This document shows, in pieces, positions 20,548 through 28,106 of a DNA stretch of 64,000 nt. Origin of the DNA: Nothopassalora personata (taxonomy: Eukaryota > Ascomycota > Dothideomycetes > Mycosphaerellales > Mycosphaerellaceae); the NCBI GenBank assembly GCA_033816765.1, contig CM066292.1, forward strand, positions 4,402,001 through 4,466,000, written 5' to 3'. Below the pieces are notes generated by a model, which worked only from the letters and a program-made list of their open reading frames with translations, was not told where the DNA came from and searched no databases. The position numbers and the translations under genes are program-made. Each line of letters opens with the position of its first letter. Position 1 is the stretch's first letter.

Positions 20548-21484
20548 TCAGTTGTCGTCACGCAGTGACTCAGGCAAGAATGCCTGGTCGGCGGCGGTGG
20601 TGTCGATGTTCTGCGCCTGCAGGAACTGGGACCACGGTTAGCAGGGTACACGCAGGCGAGGAGCATGCGACTCACGGCGCGGCCGAGTTCGAACAGCCCA
20701 TTGAGGGCGCGGTTCTGCTCCTGCTGGAGCGCGAGGGCTTCGGCGGCGGGGGCGGCGGCAGTGGTGGCGGCGGCGGCGGAGGCACGCATGCGGGTCTCCC
20801 CGGCACGCTTGTGCTTGTAGGCATTGAACTGCCTGATGGCCTATAGGAAGGGTCAGCCGAAGCACAGGGGACGCACTAGAGCCCTCCCCCGCGAGTAGCA
20901 GTCGACTCGCACGAGCGAAGCAGCGACTTACCTCCTTGATGTCGTTGCCCAGCTGGGCACACAGGCGGATCTGCTCCACCAGCTCCTGCTGCTGGAGGTC
21001 TGTGGGCGCCTGGCCCATCAGGCCGTGAGGAAGTCGCGCTGGGACCGCGCGGCGCGCAGGCGGCTCACCAGCGAGGCGATGGCGTGGCTGGTGTTGGGCA
21101 CGCAGCTGTGTTTGCTGCGCCTGCAGCGGCCACACTTCTTCAGGAGCTCGCCGGTGGTGACACTATCACAGTCATCGGCCTCGTCTAGCAAGTGGTTAGC
21201 ATGCGAATCGCAGGCGACGCGCGTGGAGACTTACCCCTGACGAAGTACGGGAGGCACCGCATGCACATGTTGATTCTCTGCGAGAGCTTGGTGGCTGGCG
21301 AGGGCGTTGGTGGCTGCGAGGGTGATGCTGGTCGCTTGCGACCACCAGGCGTTCTGGGTGCGTCGCGCACCAGAGCCGCCTGGCGGCGCTCGTCTTCTGC
21401 GGCGCTGGTGGTGCTGTCGCTGCTGGTGCTGCTGGAGGAGGCGCAGCGGCCAGAGAATGGCGGCGAGGAGGGCACGGCCGACAT
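20548..21484 (-). CDS. antisense intron-bearing zinc-cluster gene of G1 (one frameshift)
   Basis: Between pol and the 3' LTR, on the strand opposite gag-pol. Exons: 21484-21235, 21184-20932, 20840-20676 and 20625-20548. The introns are GT...AG with GTAAGT, GTAAGT and GTGAGT donors and CTAAC/CTGAC branch sites, 50, 91 and 50 bp long. Cysteines span exons 1-2: CMRC, then C about 11 residues on, then CGRCRRSKHSC (C-x2-C-x6-C); then an SLVSRLRAARSQRDFL helix and a Gln/Ala-rich coiled coil, ending ESLRDDN. Exon 2 is one base short near 21018: the RIP-mutated copy at 58940 has the extra base, which would keep the frame through to the 3' stop. So this copy's gene is probably truncated after about 140 residues. 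Homologous in layout to the G2 and G3 antisense genes; function unknown. Confidence 0.65.
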
Positions 21485-21785
21485 GATGATGATGATGATG
21501 CTGGCGAGGCGCTTGCGATGATGGTGCGGTGCGGGTGCGTGGTGGTGGTGTGGCGAAGGTGATGAGCTGGGGAGCGTGCTGAGAAAGGGCTGGGTTGGGC
21601 TGGAGTTTTATGCCCCTAACCAGCTGCGTCGGCATGGCAACCAAGCCTCACTCACCTACACCTACATGACGACACGCACGCAACCCGCATGTGGGCCGCA
21701 TAGCAACTATGGTTCTGGAAGTACATAGGAGCCTCTACGTAGCAACTAGCGAGCTGAGGACAGCTCGCACGGGAGGGGAGGCAAT

Positions 21786-21982
21786 TGTAAGGGGCAGCCC
21801 AGTGGCTAACCCCTACATGTGGCCTTGCATGTGACATGCGGTCGCGACCGGCTGCCAAGCCGCACGTGACACGCATGAGTACACCTTGCGACGCGCGATG
21901 CGTCTTGAACAAAAGGCAAGAATTAGTTCATCTACGACTGGCAGGTCGTGGGCGTGCTATACATTGCGACATCCCCTTAACA
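21786..21982 (+). repeat. 3' LTR of G1
   Basis: 197 bp, identical by eye to 15288-15484 and followed by GGTTT, the target duplicate. Confidence 0.95.
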
Positions 21983-22296
21983 GGTTTCTAGCGTTCCTAA
22001 ATATAAAAGAGATTCGTAGATCTCGGTAATTAGTCTAATCAGTCTAAGCATAAGCAGTCTAATTAGTCTAAGCATAAGCAGTCTAATCGCTCCAAGTCTA
22101 AGCGCTTAGGTAGGATGAGTCACGTGTTTGTCTTGTCGTTATAATTCTAGGGTCCCTAGGAATCATTCCGTAACACATCCCTATAAGTCCCTATAGGAGT
22201 AATTTTTGTATAATTGTTACTATAGGAGTAATAAAGGATATAATTGTCCCTATAGGAGTAATTTACCGGGTTAGGAATTTAGTAGGGTTTGGGATT

Positions 22297-22824
22297 CGGT
22301 GAATTACTCCTATAGGGACAATTATGTTAGAAATTACTGCTATAGGGATTATTATACAAAAATTACTCCTATAGGGACTTATAGAGATACTAAATTACTG
22401 CTATAGGGACATATTATAGCAATCTTCCAGCCTTTAACTTAGGGTATGTTGCAGTGTGTCTGTCTAGGTCTGCTAGTCGCTGTCTTTTATCTTATTAAGC
22501 TGCTCTTATGTCTATTAACCTGCTCTAATAACTGTTGCCTTGCTCCCCGAGCTACTCTTTACCTACTCGCAACTTCGATAAGCTACGAGCTGCGAGTCGT
22601 TAGGATTTAAACGTACTACTGTTATTTAACATGCTCGTATAAGCTAGTAGAGTATATTATTAAATAATAGTAGTACATAAAGAAGTCGTAAAGAGCGACT
22701 GCTATAATATGTCCCTATAGCAGTAATTTAGCATCCCTATAAGTCCCTATAGGAGTAATTTTTATATAATTGTCTATATAGGAGTAATAAACGACATAAT
22801 TGTCCCTATGGGAGTAATTCACCG
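22297..22824. mobile_element. Mutator-like TIR element, copy 2
   Basis: 528 bp, with TIRs of about 130 bp starting CGGTGAATT and ending AATTCACCG, flanked by an exact 10-bp duplication GTTTGGGATT (22287-22296 and 22825-22834). It has the same TIR subrepeats (ATTACTCCTATAGGGACAAT) as copy 1. Its centre matches copy 1 in inverted orientation (the block with TTGCTCCCCGAGCTACTC). No coding capacity. Confidence 0.78.
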
Positions 22825-22834
22825 GTTTGGGATT

Positions 22835-23026
22835 ACTTGCGGGAAGCAACCGCGGGCTGATGGGATGGGAAAGCAGAATGCGTTTATTCTGATGGGAGGA
22901 GGGCTGTCGTTTGTGATCGCTGGGTTTGCGGTTGTGTTCATTGCGTTTGGGAAGGCGATGGAAAGGGCGACGGCGGAGGTGTATGCTAAGCTGGCTGCTG
23001 AGGCGCCGGGAGCGTTGATCCGATAG
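22835..23026 (+). pseudogene. MFS transporter, C-terminal end
   Basis: Continues the gene broken at 8088. DGMGKQNAFILMGGGLSF and the following hydrophobic stretch are the last transmembrane helix and cytoplasmic tail (KAMERATAEVYAKLAAEA) of a fungal MFS permease, ending at TAG 23026. This piece has no internal stop, but it is separated from the rest by 14.7 kb of transposons and the N-terminal part is frameshifted, so the gene is dead. It places the transposon block inside the last quarter of the gene. Confidence 0.75.
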
Positions 23027-23082
23027 GCACGTGGTACACTGCTGTAGATGCAATTGCGATCAGAGTCATTTGCTCGCTCGAT

Positions 23083-24888
23083 CTATCCGTCTATCTCAAG
23101 GCGCTGGTAGCCATGCCGCGAGCGACTGATGAAGGGCTTTACAACGCGGACTAAAGAGATGAGCCCGAGTAGAGCGAAAATGTCCACAATCACCGACGTG
23201 AGGCTCATGCTGTGAAGCAGGCTTGTGAAGGTGCTCTCTTCTGTTGGAGATTCTTCGCCCTGCGCCACACCATGATTGCCACTAAGCATCATATCTGCAT
23301 CTGCTGCGACGCCGTAGCTCGTAAGTGCCGTCTCAGCAACCACTGCCAGAGCAGAATTCCTCAAGGCCTCGCCATGGGTGTCACGGGCCTCGACATATCC
23401 ATATCGGACCAGAGTCTGTGCAGCAAAAGAAGTTTCGAATCCACTTTTAGTGGCATTTCCGAGGAGCGTGCAAGGACCATCCTCAGTATCGCATCCATAA
23501 AACGCCCATGACCGAACTTCAGTCGCACCATTCCACGAGGTATAGAACGCGGAGACCACGCGGCCGGGAGTAGCCATGGGCGTAATCTTCAGCGCTGGTA
23601 TTTCCTTGGGTCGACCCACCCACGCAGACTTGTATCCGCGATATGACGACATTCGATCGGAGACGTATTTGGCTTCCATCACTATCTCGTACGCTGTGTG
23701 TTCGGTGAGATAGCCCTCACGGCCCCAGTCAATGAACAGCGGTGCCGTGTTGACGTCGTCCCCACCGCTGAGGACCTGAACGCTGCCGAGTTTTCGCGAA
23801 GTACCGCCATCTGGGCGATTGATGCGCCGGACCATCTTCGCGGTCATATCCATCGAGTTCAGCATAATGAACTTCACCGCTGACGTTTGCTCGGGAATGT
23901 CGCGATTTCGGCCCTCATCATCGCCGTGGTTATCGAAGACAGAGAGCAAGGTATGCGTAGCGTTGTCAGACCAGATCCGGACGTGGTGTTGCCAAACGAA
24001 CTCGAGGTCGTCGTCGTCTGGAGCAAATTCAGACGCATAGCCACCTAGCCTCCATAGGATCTGCCCAGAAGTGCCGGAAACTCTGTATATGGTGCTGGTA
24101 TGCCGAGCTGATACCAGGTAGTCACCGTTCTCGAACTTGTCCACGGCGTTGATATGGAAGAAGTCCCACACGCCGCCATAATCTTCTGCCTTGCCAACAA
24201 CATCGTAGCTCTCGTTGACTCTCACACCACCAGCCAAAGCATCCCAATCGAATAAGGTCTGGCCTGACCTCATATCTATCTCGCGAAAGCCAGAATTAGC
24301 GAGCATTCGCTTTCCCTGTCCTATCTCTGTTGCGTTGTGGTCCTGCCATCTGTTTGTGGTCACCAATGCTCTCTCGCTACCCTCGAGCACGTTGAACTCA
24401 TGCAGGTCGTACCATGCATCGTGAGATCGCGCTACCTCTTCGTATTGGTCGTTGAGGATGACGACTGCCGTGTCTTTTTCGTATTCATCGCCGAGGTCTT
24501 CGCCCGTCACGTACATCGATAGATGCGGTGCGCCTCTGAAAGTGATGGGCTTGAAGCCGAAGATGTTTCTATTGTCATATCGTTTGGCGCCGCTCCAGAT
24601 TAAGCTGCCATCAGAATCGTAGATGTGAGGGCCTATCTGATAGGATGTATGTTCGCGCCGCCCTGTAAAGGGCGCGTGTCCAATAAGGCCGGCATAGGGA
24701 GCTACGAACCAGTACCCGGCAGTGATCGTGTCGGCATGATGCTTGGTGACTTGATATCGCGGTACTGCGAGGTCCGGTCGGCTAACGTATCGCTCGAGAT
24801 CGGATCCATCTTCAAATCCGGTAGGATCTCGTGAACGACCAGAGACTTGTGTTGCCAGAGCAGCAAGTCCCAGGATCAGGCGTGGCAT
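23083..24888 (-). CDS. arylsulfotransferase-like (ASST family) membrane-anchored protein
   Basis: 601 residues from ATG 24888. The N-terminus MPRLILGLAALATQVSG looks like a signal peptide. The body is the beta-propeller of the fungal arylsulfotransferase family: GHAPFTGRREHTSYQIGP, WDFFHINAVDKFENGDYLVS, ARHTSTIYRV, ILWRLGG, FVWQHHVRIW and LLSVFDNHGDDEGRNRD. The C-terminus has one transmembrane helix (about 560-582, VIVDIFALLGLISLVRVV) and a short basic tail. I expect a secretory-pathway or surface protein with its propeller outside the cytosol; the family name comes from bacterial enzymes that move sulfate between phenols, and the fungal substrate is unknown. The frame is open to 25005, and an upstream exon (25197-25015, GTAAGT donor) could splice in frame to 24939, so the start is not certain. 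Confidence 0.85.
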   Translation of the reverse strand: MPRLILGLAALATQVSGRSRDPTGFEDGSDLERYVSRPDLAVPRYQVTKHHADTITAGYWFVAPYAGLIGHAPFTGRREHTSYQIGPHIYDSDGSLIWSGAKRYDNRNIFGFKPITFRGAPHLSMYVTGEDLGDEYEKDTAVVILNDQYEEVARSHDAWYDLHEFNVLEGSERALVTTNRWQDHNATEIGQGKRMLANSGFREIDMRSGQTLFDWDALAGGVRVNESYDVVGKAEDYGGVWDFFHINAVDKFENGDYLVSARHTSTIYRVSGTSGQILWRLGGYASEFAPDDDDLEFVWQHHVRIWSDNATHTLLSVFDNHGDDEGRNRDIPEQTSAVKFIMLNSMDMTAKMVRRINRPDGGTSRKLGSVQVLSGGDDVNTAPLFIDWGREGYLTEHTAYEIVMEAKYVSDRMSSYRGYKSAWVGRPKEIPALKITPMATPGRVVSAFYTSWNGATEVRSWAFYGCDTEDGPCTLLGNATKSGFETSFAAQTLVRYGYVEARDTHGEALRNSALAVVAETALTSYGVAADADMMLSGNHGVAQGEESPTEESTFTSLLHSMSLTSVIVDIFALLGLISLVRVVKPFISRSRHGYQRLEIDG

Positions 24889-25197
24889 GCCGCTGCTCGA
24901 AGAGAAAGGAATGTCGACGATGTTGCTCGCATGGCTAGCTCCCAGCTGTGCTACGCCCTGACGAAGAAAACGACCAAAAGGAAGAAGATGATGAAAATAG
25001 GGCAAGATGACTTACAGAATCTGGATCACATTCAAGCCCACGCTCCTCAAGCTCCGAGGGCTCTTGATAAAGTTCATTACCGTCGATGCGCCAAAGACCG
25101 GGAGTCGACCTTTTCGCGACACGATTGTGGTCGCTATAACGGTCGTGACAAGTCGATTCTTGTATCCATCTATAGTGCTTAGTACGGCCTTTCTCAT

Positions 25198-26300
25198 AGT
25201 ACTTCGATGTACGATTCTGACCCTCGGATTGCGTATAGAGGTTGCATTGAGAGGACAACTTCATCGCCGAGACTAAGCGGTAACGAACATGTCAAGAGCT
25301 GGTGACGAAGCGTTTCCCCACAGCGCTCGTGGCGTTCAAGTTGTGCAGCACTTACGAAGCAGCTCGGCGAATCTTGTGCAACGCTCACAGCGCTTATCTC
25401 CATGCAGCGGTCACTACTGCAGATCCTGCTTCTAGAGGGGAGTACTTGTGGAAGGTTGGTGGAGGTTTTCGACGTTCCCATTTCACCTGGCGGAACTCGA
25501 AGGGAGGTGGCGGTGGTCCCGAGTCGCCTAACGTATAACAAGCGATGGCCTCGGCGATGGCTCTTCATATTTCCAGAATGCAACGCAAAGGAATCTGCAC
25601 GCCCCACATGATCTCCCTGTGAACGCCTCACTGGATCCTTCCACCCTCTGATGGGATTCTATGCATTTGGCTATGCTCGAAGGCCGCTGCGACCTGGCTG
25701 CGATGCATGAAGCGGATCACCAAAAAAAACATGGCTCGGCCGCGCTGGACGCCTCGAACGGCTGAGAATCCCTCCAGCATTTCAGTCCAATGTTCGGGAG
25801 GACCGCGTCATCATTCTGCGTGAGTCGCCGCAATGCATGTGGGCAATTGGTTGGGCAAGCAGGTCGAAGCGATCGCTCCTTGCCAATAACGGCTAACGGG
25901 CTTGGCGGAATCAGGTGTGCAGCTTTCGACGCGCGGTTGATCTGTGAGTGAGTGAGAGGAGTGAGTGATGCGAGAGTGAAAGAGTAATAAGGGAAGGAGA
26001 TGATGAGGTTGTAACGAAGAGGTGAAGTCGGCTTTAATACGGCGACTACTTGAATACGAGGCACGATGAGCAAAGGGCCAAAGGCTACCTGTCGATGGTG
26101 TGCTCGCCCTGGCGCACGACGCACGTGTTACGATAGCGCGTCAGTCTCGCGTGTGTCGAGGTGGACTGGGCAAAAGTATATGAACGAGAATTCCAATATG
26201 TTCTAATTCTATCTTCATTGCGCCGATACATGGCCTCGGCTGGGGTAATATGGAATGCCCTAGTACATACACTCGATTGGGTATCATTGTTTCGCTGCCT
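25198..26300. other. intergenic region
   Basis: Spacer between the arylsulfotransferase-like gene and GAR synthetase (both minus). It must hold the promoter of the former and the terminator of the latter. I find no convincing coding frame, RNA gene or repeat. Confidence 0.4.
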
Positions 26301-27665
26301 TTACTTCGACAACCGCAATGCGCGACCAGCGATGTCCCTTCGGAACTGCCTGCCCTCGAATTTGATGTTCTCGACACCTTCGTACGCCTTGTTGACAGCT
26401 TCTTGGAGTGTGCTACCCGTGGCAGTGGCCGCGATCACTCGGCCGCCGCTCGTCACCAGCTTACCGTCCTTAAGAGCAGTCCCAGCGTGGAAGGTATATC
26501 GACCTTCGCTCTCCTTCACCTCCGCTACCTCCATTGGCGTACCCTTCGCATACGGGCCAGGATAGCCGCCAGCAGCAAGTACGACTGTGCATGCACTCTC
26601 AGGTCTGATCTCGAGCCTTTGCGAATCAAGTGTACCATTGGCGCAGGCAAGCATCAACTCGGCAAGATCTGACTTGAGAAGCGGCAGGCAAGACTGCGAC
26701 TCTGGGTCGCCAAATCGAACGTTATATTCCAGCACCTTGGGACCGTTCTTGGTGAGCATGAAGCCTGAGAAGAGACATCCAACAAATGGTATCCCGTCGG
26801 CTCGCATGCCATCAATCGTAGGCTTCAGCACTGTTCTGTCGATCTCGTCCAGCACTTCCTTGGTCGCGATAGGCGTAGGTGCGTAGGTACCCATCCCACC
26901 AGTGTTTGGGCCTTCGTCGTTGTCGCGTATCCGCTTGTGGTCTTGCGCTGGAGGCAGCGACAGTATATTGTTGCCATCAGATAGAGACAAGATGCTAATC
27001 TCGTCGCCCTCTAGGAACTCCTCGATGACGACGCTGTTGCCAGCATTTCCAAATTCCTTGTCCAGCATTATCTCCTTGAGCGCAGTTTGTGCCTCCTGTT
27101 TCGTCGCAGGGATGATGACACCTTTGCCCGCGGCCAAACCATCCGCCTTGATCACGACAGTGTAGTCGACCTTGTCCAAGTACTCTTCCGCAGCCTCGTA
27201 GTTGTCGAAGTTCTCGTATCGTGCGGTGGGAATGTTGTGCTTCTTCATGAAGTCTTTTGAGAAGGTCTTGCTGCCTTCCATCTTGGCTGCTGCAAGACTG
27301 GGTCCGAAGACACGGACATTGGGGAGGTGTTGCTGGAAGACATCTGTGATGCCCGCGACGAGGGGTGCTTCCGGGCCGGGCACCACGAAGTTCAAGTCAT
27401 GCTTCTTCGCGTAATCTACGAGGGCAGCAAAGTCCTCTTGGGCGATCGACGAGACATTACGGCACTTAGGAACACTGCGATACCGTTAACCGACGTCGAT
27501 CAATGCGCATTGAGGTCTGCAGTACCTTTAGACTTACCCAGCCGTGCCTCCGTTGCCAGGTACTACGTGGATCTCCTGTACCAGAGGAGATTGTGACAGC
27601 TTCCAGGCGAGAGTGTGCTCTCGACCGCCGTTGCCGATCAGCAATATACGAAGATGTTCCGCCAT
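26301..27665 (-). CDS. phosphoribosylamine-glycine ligase (GAR synthetase), monofunctional
   Basis: Second step of de novo purine synthesis: phosphoribosylamine + glycine + ATP to GAR. Two exons, 27665-27538 and 27474-26301, with a 63-bp intron (GTAAGT...TCGCAG), give 433 residues, the length of bacterial PurD. Exon 1 encodes LRILLIGNGGREHTLAWKLS and VVPGNGGTAG. Exon 2 carries VVPGPEAPLVAGI, the ATP-grasp core (VIKADGLAAGKGVIIP, VIEEFLEGDEISILSLSDG), NTGGMGTYAPTP and VLEYNVRFGDPESQ, and the C-terminal rotor domain ending FRRDIAGRAL and a stop three residues later. In yeast (ADE5,7) and most fungi I know of, GAR synthetase is fused to AIR synthetase; here the frame ends and no AIR synthetase follows downstream. 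It is head-to-head with the MINDY gene. Confidence 0.95.
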
Positions 27666-28106
27666 ATTGCGATGTGTGTTAGCTCAAGAATCAAGGAACG
27701 AGGGGCACCTTTTTTCCTTTCAGCGGGGATCTGTGGCGCCGACAGCACAGCCACTTGCCACATCGACATTCCGCAGTGACGTTGGCGGTTGGCAGGATGG
27801 AGGATGCAGCAGCCATTTTGCTTGCCGTAGCTGCATGTCGAACGCGTAAGAATCGTCTGAGCCTCGCTGTAGGAATCCATTCTAAGAACACTGTCGCCTA
27901 CTCGCACTCCATCCATCAACGAAGAAATAGCACTGAGACACAGCTACATTGGCGCATTCGCCTTGCTGAGATATACCCGACTGCCTCATGCTCAGCAGGG
28001 TGTGAAAGTCGATGAGAGCAGGCAGCCACACATCGACAGCCCCGATAAGCAGGTGCCACACGCCGAGTCTCGAGAGAGTATAGAACGAACTACTGAAGCA
28101 ATCAGC
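27666..28106. promoter_or_regulatory. divergent promoter of GAR synthetase and MINDY gene
   Basis: About 440 bp separate the two start codons on opposite strands, so the promoters must overlap or adjoin. I cannot assign individual sites. Confidence 0.5.

Larger units (their letters stand above)
15288..21982 (+). mobile_element. G1: intact chromodomain Gypsy retrotransposon
   Basis: 6695 bp, with 197-bp LTRs (TGTAAGGGG...CTTAACA) that look identical and target duplication GGTTT (15283-15287 and 21983-21987). It contains gag, then pol in the -1 frame with protease, RT, RNase H, integrase and chromodomain, then an intron-bearing antisense gene, then a polypurine tract (GGGAGGGGAGG) before the 3' LTR. 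There is no RIP, unlike the copy at 46154-59906 and the host element around it. Compared with the RIP-mutated copy it has a 99-bp tandem duplication at the gag-pol junction and a 1-bp deletion in the antisense gene. Confidence 0.95.
8541..22175 (-). mobile_element. RIP-mutated G2 Gypsy, reverse, split by intact G1
   Basis: A complete G2-family element on the minus strand: 3' LTR 8541-8901 and 5' LTR 15115-22175 (361 bp once G1 is removed). The target duplication is TATCC/CATCC (one RIP change). The order on the minus strand is LTR, gag, pol, then an antisense gene, polypurine tract (revcomp of CTATCCCCTTC) and LTR, exactly as in the intact G2 at 47714. The body aligns base for base with it except for CpA/TpG to TpA changes that put stops in every frame. 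Its U3 differs completely from the other G2 copies. Confidence 0.92.
15115..22175 (-). repeat. 5' LTR of RIP-mutated G2, interrupted by G1
   Basis: The halves 15115-15287 and 21988-22175 make a 361-bp LTR, the same length as 8541-8901. The G1 insertion between them is flanked by GGTTT on both sides. The 24-bp repeats occur again near 22040-22085. Confidence 0.88.
8099..22268. mobile_element. Mutator-like TIR element, copy 1, split by nested Gypsy elements
   Basis: The short element (about 530 bp once the insertion at 8541-22175 is removed) has long terminal inverted repeats of about 130 bp starting CGGTGAATT at 8099 and ending AATTTACCG at 22268. Each TIR is built of degenerate copies of ATTACTCCTATAGGGACAAT. 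The flanks GTTTAGGAAC (8089-8098) and GGTTAGGAAT (22269-22278) are a 10-bp duplication with two mismatches. Long TIRs and 9-11-bp duplications are typical of Mutator-like elements. No transposase is present, so it is a non-autonomous MITE. It entered the MFS gene before the G2 element did. Confidence 0.72.

Noticed and set aside
21231..21644. 137-codon minus frame with a His run near the G1 3' LTR
   Set aside because: It overlaps exon 1 of the antisense gene in another frame; the His run is the CAT/ATC repeat read out of phase, and it lacks the cysteine cluster.
23212..23511. Plus-strand frame of 99 codons within the arylsulfotransferase-like gene
   Set aside because: Antisense shadow of a long conserved gene.
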